Shown here in pieces: positions 20,679-34,978 of a stretch of 64,000 bases of DNA; the first letter of the stretch is position 1, and the number at the start of each line of letters is the position of its first letter. Made by a program: the position numbers and the translations under genes. Under the pieces are notes generated by a model. It did no database searches and was not told the DNA's origin. It saw only the letters and a list, made by a program, of their open reading frames with translations. The stretch is from Siphonodentalium dalli (Eukaryota; Mollusca; Scaphopoda; Gadilida; Siphonodentaliidae), in contig CP136064.1 in NCBI GenBank assembly GCA_032622095.1, positions 128,079,605-128,143,604 on the forward strand, in the 5' to 3' direction.

Positions 20679-22954
20679 GAAATTGTTGACGAATCACACT
20701 CGCACAGATACACGCACGACGGATACCAAGCCATGACAATAGCTCAAACTCTACAAAGTAAAGTTGAGCTAAAAATGTTATATTTAATTAAGAAAAGACA
20801 CACACCGGCAGCGTTCGGACATCGCGTTGCGAGGGGACTGCACTCTGTTTTGCCGCAGCTTGCGATTTTCGCTGGCGTCATGCCCAGCTTGTTGACCATT
20901 GAACACGGGGGAGTAGAGTCTGAGCTGCATATAGACCCCTCCCATATGTGGATTTTGTGTGTGATTATGATATATGTGTAGAACTGTATCAGTGCTTCAT
21001 TTGCCGGTTGTTTGCCATCTGGCTATTGGGGCTTTCTAGAGTTGTCGGTCATTGAATCCAAGATGGCCGCCGAAACTGAATATCTGACTTGGTAAATTTT
21101 AATCAGCAAGTAATCAGGAAGATTGTGAGGTTATAGCTATTAAGTCGTGCGATATGTTATTATATTACTAATTGAATACACCATATTTATTGGTATGAAT
21201 AAATTTCATATATTCAAAATGGCCGCCAAAATGGTCACCGGAAGTGTACAATGACGCTTTTTCAGTAATATTTTCTAGATCACTTTTTGTTGTTTGAAAC
21301 TGGTTAAGAATTGTTACTTTGTTTTTGCATTGTTTATATTTTCTGGTCATTGGGGCAATGAAATAAGACATTCTTGGTGTCCCTTACGATCCGTCAATAA
21401 TTTGATTTTTACAGAACGCCAAAATAGCCGCCAAAATATGGAAAATTGTGAAGATTTCCCCGGTGTACCCTGCATGTTGTGGTTGATGAATAAAATTGGC
21501 TATTCTACATTACCAACATGGCTGTTACACATTGGTTAATTGTTAGTATTGTAACTACTGGCATTGCCATAAATATTGGATTTTACTCTCACAAACTTGA
21601 CAATCGGCAAAAATTCACTTTCATGTTTGGACTATTAAAATGTAACTAACTTTGGTATGAAATGTGTTTATTGTTTTGAACTATTTTAAATGTGTCAAAC
21701 CAAATTACTCAAGATGGCTTCCAAAATGTCAACCAACTTGGGTAAAATGTTCATTTTTCACATATATCCGGAACATAATATTATGCTCTGCTGTTTCGAA
21801 AAGTTAGCAAACTGTGACTCACTTGGTTACTATGCATGTTAGGTCATTAACTGACAACTAAATATTCTACCTGATTGTCTGAGTTCCTTATGAGGGTGGC
21901 GAACCCCCCCCCTACCTCCGGAATCCGGCTTAAAACTTACCCCGGCATCCGGAATACTCCATAAAAGAGAGACGGCATCCGGCATACACTTTCTTCTCAA
22001 ATGATACGAGGAATTAAATCGTGCGTGTTAAAACGCAACATGTGGTGCCTAGCTATATTTACCATTTCTAACCGATTCTATTCAATCAATGTAACTTTTC
22101 CACTATTCTAGCGTGGTGCACTCGGCGTTATACAAACTAACGTAGATTATCAACGTTTTAACCCGTCAAGCAGATGCCAGGTGGAAGTCAACTCTATCGG
22201 GGAATATAGCAAACCACAGGTCATCATTACGATCTATTTGAACACTAATATTATTAGTCACCCTCCCTCATATGGGGCATGACAAATTCATTTTAAAATT
22301 GCAATATGGAATTTGGCTGAAACCTCTTTTGGGATTATGGCCATATTTTGAAAGGAAATTGGCAGACTCGAAACTGAGATGAACCACAATATGTGGCTAT
22401 TTTGGCCCATTTGGATCAAAATGGATCAACTTGATACAAGAGCTATGGATGCCATGGTGGCAGCCAGGTAGTTACTGTATGGTCATAGGTGGTGTGAATA
22501 GGAATACAAGGAGTTATTTTATGGTCACGAATGATGTTAATAGATATACAAGGGGTGGTCATGATTGGGGTGTCCATTGTGAGATGCATGAGATACACGT
22601 AGTTGCTGGATGGTCATGTGTGAGGTGAAGATGTGGTGTGACTGTATGCATGGTTGCATGGTTATGTGTGGATGCACGGGTATACACGATGTGACTGTAC
22701 ATGGTCATCTATATGTTGTTTATGTATATATGTAGTGATGGCAAACAACCGGCAAATTGAGAGACTGATATAGTTATACAAAGATATCATAACCACAAAC
22801 AAAATCCGCAAATGGTGGAGGGGGGCTATATATGCAGCTAAATCGCACCCAATCAACTATAGCCAATTCCCAAAACTGCTGCTTCAGAACAAGTTAGTGT
22901 TTTTTTTTTGGATTTGCAATAAAACGAGAGATATATAATAAGAGAACGATCACA

Positions 22955-22960
22955 TTTATT
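22955..22960 (-). terminator. Poly(A) signal, nanos copy 3
   Basis: AATAAA, 215 nt past the stop codon. Confidence 0.7.
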
Positions 22961-23169
22961 ACTGAAAATATAAACATCATTCATTCATATAACATTGACA
23001 TATTATATAACATTGGTTCCATGCAAGGAATCAGTTCAATCACATGTAGTATGCACTATACATATATGCACACTGGCAAGCACGGGAACGGATTTGCACT
23101 ATATTGAATACATTTTTGGTGTACGGTTGAGACGTACAAGTACGAGTCACTTCAGTCTCAGTAATATAA

Positions 23170-23751
23170 TCACATGAAGGATTGGGTATTTCCGCCGTAG
23201 TTTTGAGGACAGTACTTGATTGTGTGAGAATCGTCGCCTGTCTTCCTGCAGATAGGACAAACGTACCGTCTCAGAATGGGACACGTGGTTTTGCCGGCCG
23301 AGTTCTTCAGCACGTGGCTGGAGTACACTTCTACGTCTTCGCCGTTGTTTCTGCAGAACACGCACAGAGGCTTTCTTGTCTTCTTGTTCTTAGACGCCAC
23401 ATATTCCTGGAGAACGTCACCGGAACACTGAACGTCACTTTCGTCGAGCGAGAGAAGTGTTGCGTCGAGGGTTTTGTAACTTCGTGCGGCTGACTGATAC
23501 ACGTCGAAATCATCGAGGTCGGTTTCAATGCCGTTGCGACGAAATTCGTCGTATGCGTTGCATCTTGCGTTGTCGAGCTCCAGCAGATCGTTGGTGTGGT
23601 CGATGGTAGTAGGCATCGTTGCTGATATGTCCTTGAGAATTGTGAACGGACTGTCAATGACGGTTGTCTTGCTTTCAGCTCTTGGAACGTAATTTCCGAA
23701 TGGGTTCAAACTAACGAACATTTCTTCGGTATCATCAAGGAAGAATTCCAT
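23170..23751 (-). CDS. nanos: Nanos-family zinc-finger protein, copy 3 (A/B mosaic)
   Basis: 193 residues. The N-terminal half is subtype A (T8, E9, no extra Ile, V118). The zinc finger carries S145 and the tail Q190, the states seen in subtype B copies 5 and 6. All zinc ligands are intact. The mosaic fits gene conversion between array members. Confidence 0.95.
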   Translation of the reverse strand: MEFFLDDTEEMFVSLNPFGNYVPRAESKTTVIDSPFTILKDISATMPTTIDHTNDLLELDNARCNAYDEFRRNGIETDLDDFDVYQSAARSYKTLDATLLSLDESDVQCSGDVLQEYVASKNKKTRKPLCVFCRNNGEDVEVYSSHVLKNSAGKTTCPILRRYVCPICRKTGDDSHTIKYCPQNYGGNTQSFM

Positions 23752-23831
23752 TGTAAAAACTGTTGAGTAAAACTGAGTCTGGATACTGAATGTGATGGTA
23801 CTAGTTATCGTATGGTAATGGTTGTGAGAGC

Positions 23832-23866
23832 GAATGACATTTGCAGCCTGTACCGGTCTATTTATT
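23832..23866 (-). promoter_or_regulatory. Core promoter, nanos copy 3
   Basis: TATA-like AATAAATAG (23858-23866) and TCATTC are intact. The upstream hairpin changes from CCCCCA to CCCCCC. Confidence 0.75.
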
Positions 23867-24060
23867 ACACTCTGGGCGTCCCCCCGTTGGTGCATGGGGG
23901 TTGACACCTGGTCAACTCCATTGGGCTTCGTTGAAAACCTTTCAGGATATTCTAGCCAATCGCGTATCAGCGTTGTGAAAACATATAGTAAGCTAGTTAC
24001 CACCGCAATTGACTAATTTGAATGTTGTTTTATCGTCGCTGAACATCACAGGAACCAAAA

Positions 24061-24129
24061 ATGTCTCCATCGACGCCGAAAGTCGGTAAGAACATTATCA
24101 ACGGATGGTACAATGGATGGTACATCTAA
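24061..24129 (+). other. Divergent short ORF candidate (copy 3)
   Basis: Same frame as in U1. One substitution lies just after the stop. Confidence 0.25.
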
Positions 24130-24958
24130 GTATACACAGTTGCACACACATATCTAATATTGTTGCAATATAAAATATAAAAAAGACGTGATTATGAATA
24201 TATTATTCGAAAAAACATATTTAACAAATACAAAAAAATAAAAAACCTCATTGTGTATGAGCAGTTTGATAACAAAGCACATGACACTGAGATGATATAT
24301 ATATGTCTCTCATAATTATGCATGTACGTCTTTGCTGTTCCATTTGATTTATTACACTTTTGTGAATTTTTCCAACTGTGAACTTCAAATTAGTGGAGTA
24401 GATTAAGTCCAAATACAAAGCAATTGTTCAATTTGTAACTAAAGCATGAAAATTTGCACATATGTACATGTTCACATACTAATTGATATTGGATATGGAG
24501 CCACGCTGAAATATAACGTTAACACCTCTTTTAAGGGGTTTTCCGAATTTAAAGAGCGTTTCGTGATTATATAATTTATTAAATGTCGCAATTAATCGTA
24601 CCATGAAATACGTGATTTAAAATTCGGCATATACATTAAGTATGATTATGCGATATATAATGTCACATTTTTGGGGTAAAATTGTAACTCCCATCAAGAT
24701 GGCCGTAAAAATGGTAGCCGTAAGTGGATTTTTTTTTCACTAATATCTTATTGTAAACATATTTTATTCCAATCATAATAACATATATACATTTGACAAA
24801 GTGTTGACAATAAAAACAGAATAGGATAAATGATTATTGGATTGGAAAAGGGATTAAACAACAAGCCCAAGGGCTTTTGTTAAGTTTGCTCCCTTTTTTT
24901 TTTCGCGCCCACTCTTCATTAAGTGTAGAGGGGGGTCAGACGGGAAGGAATGGAAATA

Positions 24959-25011
24959 TTATAATAATAATAATAATAATAGTAATGATGATGTTATGAT
25001 AGACAGGAAGA

Positions 25012-25047
<36 letters not shown>

Positions 25048-25241
25048 GAGAGAGAGAAGGAGTGAAAGAAGACGGAAAGAGAGAGAGAGAGAGAAAAGAA
25101 CATTAAATTTAACAGTGAAAAAAATGCGTTAAATTTTCATGAACACTCGGCAGTTGTAGCGCTCCTCCTCTCCCTTTCTCCCTCTCTTTCTCCCCCTCTT
25201 TCTCCCCCTCACTCACTCTGTATCTCGCTCTGTCTCTCTGA
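24959..25241. repeat. Microsatellites and purine/pyrimidine tracts (U4)
   Basis: The CT-rich tract has an extra TCTTTCTCCCCC copy (about 25196-25208) compared with other units. Confidence 0.85.
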
Positions 25242-25732
25242 CCTCAGCAGATTCATAAATTTTCTACGATTATTAAAATCATCATTATCATGTTATACAT
25301 ATCCTGTCATTCATATCATGTACTCTTCAACTTGGCCTCTTACCCTCTGCTCTTCTTATACAGTCAATGTCTTTTTCTTTTCTGATGAGATAACTCAACA
25401 TAAGTGATGACTCGATTGTTGTTAAATCCTCTTCAACCTCATCTATTCTAAATTATGTCATAAATAAACATTTGTAAAAAAAATATTATATATGTTCTTT
25501 GAGGGTAGAATTAAATATTGTTTAAACCAGACCTGTGCAAACTAAGTGAGGCATACCATGACTAATTAATATTTCAACTCAATGGAACCAAAATTGTCAC
25601 TTGGTCTGAAAATGGCTGCCAAGATGGCGACCAAACATGGGAAATGGTAAATATTGACTCAGCATGCCATGTAATCGCTTACAAGTTGTGGTCGATGAAT
25701 AAAATTGGCTATTCTGTCTTATATACTTTAAA

Positions 25733-28209
25733 TTCTAACATTTCTGATGCACACTGGTTAAGTGTTAACAATGTGACCACTGAAATTACCAGAATTATTG
25801 GATTTTTCTATCACAAACTTAACATAAAAATTGGCAAAAATTAACTTTTCAGGTTTTGGCCATTTATTCAAGTAAATGGAAGTATCTTTGGTATCAGAGA
25901 TGTTTATTGTTTTAATCTGTCTTAAATGCGTCACACGAATGTGTTTTTAGACAAAATTACTCAAGGTGGCTTCCAAAATGGCAACCAATTTGGTAAAACC
26001 AAAAAAGATGATTTTTGTTACATATATCCCGAACATTATTCTGTTCCCAAGAGTTAGAAAATTATAACTCACTTGTTTATTACCATGTTGTGCTTAATCC
26101 AATGACTACTACATGTTTCATTCTCTGAGGCATGACAAATTCCTTTTAAATGATATACTGCAGTATGGAATTTTGCCAAAAATGTCTTCTGGGACTCTGG
26201 CCATATTTTTGAACGGAAATAGGCAGAACGTCTAAACGAAATTGAGTGAAACCATATTATGTGGCTACTCTCGACAATTAGCATGAACATCAACTTAATA
26301 TATGGTGTATGTTTTTTTGCCGAATAACCCTAAAATGTCAATGTCAAGATCCATGACGAATTTCATAATGATCCTATCAAAGGTACGTCTTGTAGCCTTT
26401 GCCAAAGGATTTAGTCATGCAAAGAGTAAAATCCAAGATTGCTGCCATGCTTTATGGCCGAATGACCCCAACATGACTCGTTTCCATCTACATGTCAATG
26501 TCAACGCCCATGACAAATTTCATAATGATCCAACCAAAGGTATGACCTGTAGCCCGTGCCAAAGGATTTAGTCAGGCAAAGAGTAAAATCCAAGATGGCT
26601 GCCAGCGGCCATGTTTTATGGCCGAATGACCCCAAAATGAATTGTTCCCATCAGAGATCAGCTGAGATCAGTCTCCTACCCAGGATTAACCGCTGCCCGC
26701 GCCCATATGTTGCCCGCGCCCACACGTATTGCGAAGAAATGTCTCATTTATGTATTTGAGACGTTTGTAGGTTACAATTCATTCTGCATTATTCTGAGAA
26801 GCTGAACAGCCCAAATTCATTTGAAAATTGTCTAGATCAAGTTAGAATGAATTACAACTGACAAAACGCATCAATAAACGAAAGTGTCAATGACAATGTA
26901 GCTCAACTTGGAAAGGGACTAATTTCATGTGTTACAGTCAATGGAGCGATAGAAATGCGGAAAGTTGAAATGTCTAAGTAATATCAGATTATCAACATGA
27001 AGATATATACATGTATATATATAAAGTAAAATCCAAGATGGTTGCTGACAGCCGTATGTTTTTGAATGCAACTAAAAAACATTTGATAGCTTCCATCTAG
27101 TAAATCAATATCAAGATTAATATGAAGTTTGATGATGATCGGCTGAGGGGAGTGGAATGTAGGGTGTGCGAAAGGATTTAGTCATGCAGAGAGTAAAATC
27201 CAAGATGGCTGCCAGCTGACATGTTTTATGGTCGAATGACCCCAAAATGACTCGTTTCCCATTTACGTGTCAATGTTAACATCCATGATGATCAGACGAA
27301 AACTCCGGCCTGTAGCCCGTGCTAATGGATTGAATTTTGAAATCCAAGATGCCGCTGGCGGCCATATTTTTTTGCCGAATGATCCCAAATTGACTCGTTC
27401 CCATCTACATGTCAAGAGCCATGACAAATTTCATAATGATCAGACCAAAGGTACGACTCACTTGTAGCCTGTGCCAAATGATTTAGTCGTGCAAAGAGAA
27501 AATCCAAGATTGCTGCCAGCGGCCATATTTTATGGCCGAATGACCCCAACATGACTCGTTCCCATTTACATGTCAATGTCAACGCCCATGACAAATTTCA
27601 TAATGATCCGACCAAAGGTATGACCTGGAGCCCGTGCCAAAGGATTTAGTCAGGCGAAGAGTAAAATCCAAGATGGCTGTGAGCGGCCATGTTTTGTGGC
27701 CGAATGACCCCAAAATGACTTGTTCCCATCTACATGTCATTGTTAACATCCATGACACATTTCATTATTATCAGACCAAAGGTATGACCTGCACCCCATA
27801 CCAAACAATTTAGTCATGCAAAGAGTAAAATACAAGATGGCTGCCGGCGGCCATATTTTATGGCTGATCGACCCCAAAATTACTCGTTCCCATCTACATG
27901 TCAATATTAACATCCATGAAAAATTTCATGATGGTCAGACAAACAGTAGGACCTGTATCCCGTGCTAATCGATTGAATTTTGAAATCCAAGATGGCCGCT
28001 GGCAGCCATTTTTTTTTCTCGAATGACCCCAAAATGACTCGTTCCCATCTACATGTCAATGTCAACAGCTATGACAAATTTTATAATGATCCGACCAAAG
28101 GTACGACCTCTAGCCCGTGCTAAAGGAAATTGTTGACGAATCACACTCGCACAGATACACGCACGACGGATACCAAGCCATGACAATAGCTCAAACTCTA
28201 CAAAGTAAA
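25733..28209. repeat. First copy of 2477-bp internal duplication (U4)
   Basis: It starts after TAAA (25729-25732) in block A and ends at TAAA (28206-28209) in the segment after the subrepeats. It includes a complete ~160-bp subrepeat array (26318-28125). Confidence 0.9.
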
Positions 28210-30686
28210 TTCTAACATTTCTGATGCACACTGGTTAAGTGTTAACAATGTGACCACTGAAATTACCAGAATTATTGGATTTTTCTATCACAAACTTAAC
28301 ATAAAAATTGGCAAAAATTAACTTTTCAGGTTTTGGCCATTTATTCAAGTAAATGGAAGTATCTTTGGTATCAGAGATGTTTATTGTTTTAATCTGTCTT
28401 AAATGCGTCACACGAATGTGTTTTTAGACAAAATTACTCAAGGTGGCTTCCAAAATGGCAACCAATTTGGTAAAACCAAAAAAGATGATTTTTGTTACAT
28501 ATATCCCGAACATTATTCTGTTCCCAAGAGTTAGAAAATTATAACTCACTTGTTTATTACCATGTTGTGCTTAATCCAATGACTACTACATGTTTCATTC
28601 TCTGAGGCATGACAAATTCCTTTTAAATGATATACTGCAGTATGGAATTTTGCCAAAAATGTCTTCTGGGACTCTGGCCATATTTTTGAACGGAAATAGG
28701 CAGAACGTCTAAACGAAATTGAGTGAAACCATATTATGTGGCTACTCTCGACAATTAGTATGAACATCAACTTAATATATGGTGTATGTTTTTTTGCCGA
28801 ATAACCCTAAAATGTCAATGTCAAGATCCATGACGAATTTCATAATGATCCTATCAAAGGTACGTCTTGTAGCCTTTGCCAAAGGATTTAGTCATGCAAA
28901 GAGTAAAATCCAAGATTGCTGCCATGCTTTATGGCCGAATGACCCCAACATGACTCGTTTCCATCTACATGTCAATGTCAACGCCCATGACAAATTTCAT
29001 AATGATCCAACCAAAGGTATGACCTGTAGCCCGTGCCAAAGGATTTAGTCAGGCAAAGAGTAAAATCCAAGATGGCTGCCAGCGGCCATGTTTTATGGCC
29101 GAATGACCCCAAAATGAATTGTTCCCATCAGAGATCAGCTGAGATCAGTCTCCTACCCAGGATTAACCGCTGCCCGCGCCCATATGTTGCCCGCGCCCAC
29201 ACGTATTGCGAAGAAATGTCTCATTTATGTATTTGAGACGTTTGTAGGTTACAATTCATTCTGCATTATTCTGAGAAGCTGAACAGCCCAAATTCATTTG
29301 AAAATTGTCTAGATCAAGTTAGAATGAATTACAACTGACAAAACGCATCAATAAACGAAAGTGTCAATGACAATGTAGCTCAACTTGGAAAGGGACTAAT
29401 TTCATGTGTTACAGTCAATGGAGCGATAGAAATGCGGAAAGTTGAAATGTCTAAGTAATATCAGATTATCAACATGAAGATATATACATGTATATATATA
29501 AAGTAAAATCCAAGATGGTTGCTGACAGCCGTATGTTTTTGAATGCAACTAAAAAACATTTGATAGCTTCCATCTAGTAAATCAATATCAAGATTAATAT
29601 GAAGTTTGATGATGATCGGCTGAGGGGAGTGGAATGTAGGGTGTGCGAAAGGATTTAGTCATGCAGAGAGTAAAATCCAAGATGGCTGCCAGCTGACATG
29701 TTTTATGGTCGAATGACCCCAAAATGACTCGTTTCCCATTTACGTGTCAATGTTAACATCCATGATGATCAGACGAAAACTCCGGCCTGTAGCCCGTGCT
29801 AATGGATTGAATTTTGAAATCCAAGATGCCGCTGGCGGCCATATTTTTTTGCCGAATGATCCCAAATTGACTCGTTCCCATCTACATGTCAAGAGCCATG
29901 ACAAATTTCATAATGATCAGACCAAAGGTACGACTCACTTGTAGCCTGTGCCAAATGATTTAGTCGTGCAAAGAGAAAATCCAAGATTGCTGCCAGCGGC
30001 CATATTTTATGGCCGAATGACCCCAACATGACTCGTTCCCATTTACATGTCAATGTCAACGCCCATGACAAATTTCATAATGATCCGACCAAAGGTATGA
30101 CCTGGAGCCCGTGCCAAAGGATTTAGTCAGGCGAAGAGTAAAATCCAAGATGGCTGTGAGCGGCCATGTTTTGTGGCCGAATGACCCCAAAATGACTTGT
30201 TCCCATCTACATGTCATTGTTAACATCCATGACACATTTCATTATTATCAGACCAAAGGTATGACCTGCACCCCATACCAAACAATTTAGTCATGCAAAG
30301 AGTAAAATACAAGATGGCTGCCGGCGGCCATATTTTATGGCTGATCGACCCCAAAATTACTCGTTCCCATCTACATGTCAATATTAACATCCATGAAAAA
30401 TTTCATGATGGTCAGACAAACAGTAGGACCTGTATCCCGTGCTAATCGATTGAATTTTGAAATCCAAGATGGCCGCTGGCAGCCATTTTTTTTTCTCGAA
30501 TGACCCCAAAATGACTCGTTCCCATCTACATGTCAATGTCAACAGCTATGACAAATTTTATAATGATCCGACCAAAGGTACGACCTCTAGCCCGTGCTAA
30601 AGGAAATTGTTGACGAATCACACTCGCACAGATACACGCACGACGGATACCAAGCCATGACAATAGCTCAAACTCTACAAAGTAAA
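28210..30686. repeat. Second copy of 2477-bp internal duplication (U4)
   Basis: At the junction, CTACAAAGTAAA from the end of the segment joins TTCTAACATTTC from its start, with TAAA shared as 4-bp microhomology. It includes a second subrepeat array (28795-30602). The copies differ by very few bases, for example AGTATG versus AGCATG at about 28758, so the event is recent. An extra 3 bp (ATC) near 30805 lies beyond the duplication. Confidence 0.9.
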
Positions 30687-32884
30687 GTTGAGCTAAAAAT
30701 GTTATATTTAATTAAGAAAAGACACACACCGGCAGCGTTCGGACATCGCGTTGCGAGGGGACTGCACTCTGTTTTGCCGCAGCTTGCGATTTTCGCTGGC
30801 GTCATCATGCCCAGCTTGTTGACCATTGAACACGGGGGAGTAGAGTCTGAGCTGCATATAGACCCCTCCCATATGTGGATTTTGTGTGTGATTATGATAT
30901 ATGTGTAGAACTGTATCAGTGCTTCATTTGCCGGTTGTTTGCCATCTGGCTATTGGGGCTTTCTAGAGTTGTCGGTCATTGAATCCAAGATGGCCGCCGA
31001 AACTGAATATCTGACTTGGTAAATTTTAATCAGCAAGTAATCAGGAAGATTGTGAGGTTATAGCTATTAAGTTGTGCGATATGTCATTATATTACTAATT
31101 GAATACACCATATTTATTGGTATGAATAAATTTCATATATTCAAAATGGCCGCCAAAATGGTCACCGGAAGTGTACAATGACGCTTTTTCAGTAATATTT
31201 TCTAGATCACTTTTTGTTGTTTGAAACTGGTTAAGAATTGTTACTTTGTTTTTGCATTGTTTATATTTTCTGGTCATTGGGGCAATGAAATAAGACATTC
31301 TTGGTGTCCCTTACGATCCGTCAATAATTTGATTTTTACAGAACGCCAAAATAGCCGCCAAAATATGGAAAATTGTGAAGATTTCCCCGGTGTACCCTGC
31401 ATGTTGTGGTTGATGAATAAAATTGGCTATTCTACATTACCAACATGTCTGTTACACATTGGTTAATTGTTAGTATTGTAACTACTGGCATTGCCATAAA
31501 TATTGGATTTTACTCTCACAAACTTGACAATCGGCAAAAATTCACTTTCATGTTTGGACTATTAAAATGTAACTAACTTTGGTATGAAATGTGTTTATTG
31601 TTTTGAACTATTTTAAATGTGTCAAACCAAATTACTCAAGATGGCTTCCAAAATGTCAACCAACTTGGGTAAAATGTTCATTTTTCACATATATCCGGAA
31701 CATAATATTATGCTCTGCTGTTCCGAAAAGTTAGCAAACTGTGACTCACTTGGTTACTATGCATGTTAGGTCATTAACTGACAACTAAATATTCTACCTG
31801 ATTGTCTGAGTTCCTTATGAGGGTGGCGAACCCCCCCCCCCCTACCTCCGGAATCCGGCTTAAAACTTACCCCGGCATCCGGAATACTCCATAAAAGAGA
31901 GACGGCATCCGGCATACACTTTCTTCTCAAATGATACGAGGAATTAAATCGTGCGTGTTAAAACGCAACATGTGGTGCCTAGCTATATTTACCATTTATA
32001 ACCGATTCTATTCAATCAATGTAACTTTTCCACTATTCTAGTGTGGTGCACTCGGCGTTATACAAACTAACGTAGATTATCAACGTTTTAACCCGTCAAG
32101 CAGATGCCAGGTGGAAGTCAACTCTATCGGGGAATATAGCAAACCACAGGTCATCATTACGATCTATTTGAACACTAATATTATTAGTCACCCTCCCTCA
32201 TATGGGGCATGACAAATTCATTTTAAAATTGCAATATGGAATTTGGCTGAAACCTCTTTTGGGATTATGGCCATATTTTGAAAGGAAATTGGCAGACTCG
32301 AAACTGAGATGAACCACAATATGTGGCTATTTTGGCCCATTTGGATCAAAATGGATCAACTTGATACAAGAGCTATGGAGGCCATGGTGGCAGCCAGGTA
32401 GTTACTGTATGGTCATAGGTGGTGTGAATAGGAATACAAGGAGTTATTTTATGGTCACGAATGATGTTAATAGATATACAAGGGGTGGTCATGATTGGGG
32501 TGTCCATTGTGAGATGCATGAGATACACGTAGTTGCTGGATGGTCATGTGTGAGGTGAAGATGTGGTGTGACTGTATGCATGGTTGCATGGTTATGTGTG
32601 GATGCACGGGTATACACGATGTGACTGTACATGGTCATCTATATGTTGTTTATGTATATATGTAGTGATGGCAAACAACCGGCAAATTGAGAGACTGATA
32701 TAGTTATACAAAGATATCATAACCACAAACAAAATCCGCAAATGGTGGAGGGGGGCTATATATGCAGCTAAATCGCACCCAATCAACTATAGCCAATTCC
32801 CAAAACTGCTGCTTCAGAACAAGTTAGTGTTTTTTTTTTGGATTTGCAATAAAACGAGAGATATATAATAAGAGAACGATCACA

Positions 32885-32890
32885 TTTATT
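32885..32890 (-). terminator. Poly(A) signal, nanos copy 4
   Basis: AATAAA, 215 nt past the stop codon. Confidence 0.7.
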
Positions 32891-33099
32891 ACTGAAAATA
32901 TAAACATCATTCATTCATATAACATTGACATAATATATAACATTGGTTCCATGCAAGGAATCAGTTCAATCACATGTAGTAAGCACTATACATATATGCA
33001 CACTGGCAAGCACGGGAACGGATTTGCACTATATTGAATACATTTTTGGTGTACGGTTGAGACGTACAAGTACGAGTCACTTCAGTCTCAGTAATAGAA

Positions 33100-33681
33100 T
33101 CACATGAAGGATCGGGTATTTCCGCCGTAGTTTTGAGGACAGTACTTGATTGTGTGAGAATCGTCGCCTGTCTTCCTGCAGATAGGACAAACGTACCGTC
33201 TCAGAATGGGACACGTGGTTTTGCCGGCCGAGTTCTTCAGCACGTGGCAGGAGTACACTTCTACGTCTTCGCCGTTGTTTCTGCAGAACACGCACAGAGG
33301 CTTTCTTGTCTTCTTGTTCTTAGACGCCACATATTCCCGGAGAACGTCACCGGAACACTGAACGTCACTTTCGTCGAGCGAGAGAAGTGTTGCGTCGAGG
33401 GTTTTGTAACTTCGTGCGGCTGACTGATACACGTCGAAATCATCGAGGTCGGTTTCAATGCCGTTGCGACGAAATTCGTCGTATGCGTTGCATCTTGCGT
33501 TGTCGAGCTCCAGCAGATCGTTGGTGTGGTCGATGGTAGTAGGCATCGTTGCTGATATGTCCTTGAGAATTGTGAACGGACTGTCAATGACGGTTGTCTT
33601 GCTTTCAGCTCTTGGAACGTAATTTCCGAATGGGTTCAAACTAACGAACATTTCTTCGGTATCATCAAGGAAGAATTCCAT
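33100..33681 (-). CDS. nanos: Nanos-family zinc-finger protein, copy 4 (subtype A)
   Basis: 193 residues with T8, C145 and R190, as in copy 2, plus a private R115 in place of Q115. All zinc ligands are intact. Confidence 0.95.
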   Translation of the reverse strand: MEFFLDDTEEMFVSLNPFGNYVPRAESKTTVIDSPFTILKDISATMPTTIDHTNDLLELDNARCNAYDEFRRNGIETDLDDFDVYQSAARSYKTLDATLLSLDESDVQCSGDVLREYVASKNKKTRKPLCVFCRNNGEDVEVYSCHVLKNSAGKTTCPILRRYVCPICRKTGDDSHTIKYCPQNYGGNTRSFM

Positions 33682-33761
33682 TGTAAAAACTGTTGAGTAA
33701 AACTGAGTCTGGATACTGAATGTGATGGTACTAGTTATCGTATGGTAATGGTTGTGAGAGC

Positions 33762-33796
33762 GGATGACATTTGCAGCCTGTACCGGTCTATTTATT
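33762..33796 (-). promoter_or_regulatory. Core promoter with altered initiator, nanos copy 4
   Basis: The TATA-like AATAAATAG (33788-33796) is intact, but the initiator reads TCATCC instead of TCATTC, breaking the +3 consensus. Start-site choice or strength may differ in this copy. Confidence 0.65.
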
Positions 33797-33990
33797 ACAC
33801 TCTGGGCGTCCCCCAGTTGGTGCATGGGGGTTGACACCTGGTCAACTCCATTGGGCTTCGTTGAAAACCTTTCAGGATATTCTAGCCAATCGCGTATCAG
33901 CGTTGTGAAAACATATAGTAAGCTAGTTACCACCGCAATTGACTAATTTGAATGTTGTTTTATCGTCGCTGAACATCACAGGAACCAAAA

Positions 33991-34059
33991 ATGTCTCCAT
34001 CGACGCCGAAAGTCGGTAAGAACATTATCAACGGATGGTACAATGGATGGTACATCTAA
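33991..34059 (+). other. Divergent short ORF candidate (copy 4)
   Basis: Identical frame to that of U1. Confidence 0.25.
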
Positions 34060-34888
34060 TTATACACAGTTGCACACACATATCTAATATTGTTGCAATA
34101 TAAAATATAAAAAAGACGTGATTATGAATATATTATTCGAAAAAACATATTTAACAAATAAAAAAAAATAAAAAACCTCATTGTGTATGAGCAGTTTGAT
34201 AACAAAGCACATGACACTGAGATGATATATATATATGTCTCTCATAATTATGCATGTACGTCTTTGCTGTTCCATTTGATTTATTACACTTTTGTGAATT
34301 TTTCCAACTGTGAACTTCAAATTAGTGGAGTAGATTAAGTCCAAATTTCAAAGCAATTGTTCAATTTGTAACTAAAGCATGAAAATTTGCACATATGTAC
34401 ATGTTCACATACTAATTGATATTGGATATGGAGCCACGCTGAAATATAACGTTAACACCTCTTTTAAGGGGTTTTCCAAATTTAAAGAGCGTTTCGTGAT
34501 TATATAATTTATTAAATGTCGCAATTAATCGTACCATGAAATACGTGATTTAAAATTCGGCATATACATTAAGTATGATTATGCGATATATAATGTCACA
34601 TTTTTGGGGTAAAATTGTAACTCCCATCAAGATGGCCGTAAAAATGGTAGCCGTAAGTGGATTTTTTTTTTCACTAATATCTTAATGTAAACATATTTTA
34701 TTCCAATCATAATAACATATATACATTTGACAAAGTGTTGACAATAAAAACAGAATAGGATAAATGATTGTTGGATTGGAAAAGGGATTAAACAACAAGC
34801 CCAAGGGCTTTTGTTAAGTTTGCTCCCTTTTTTTTCGCGCCCACTCTTCATTAAGTGTAGAGGGGGGTCAGACGGGAAGGAATGGAAA

Positions 34889-34937
34889 TATTATAATAAT
34901 AATAATAATAGTAATGATGATGTTATGATAGACAGGA

Positions 34938-34978
<41 letters not shown>

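Larger units (their letters stand above)
17429..24859. repeat. Array unit U3 (full length, 7431 bp)
   Basis: Full-length layout with its own markers. An 11-bp deletion (AAATCGCTTTG absent near 21474) and GAAACC instead of GAAAACC (near 22320) are both shared with U4 and U5. A local change, ACATGTACGTCAAAGTC, sits near 19039 in one subrepeat. Confidence 0.95.
24860..34793. repeat. Array unit U4 (9934 bp, internal duplication)
   Basis: It contains everything a full unit has, plus a second copy of the block A to subrepeat segment. Removing 2477 bp gives 7457, the normal unit length. Confidence 0.95.
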
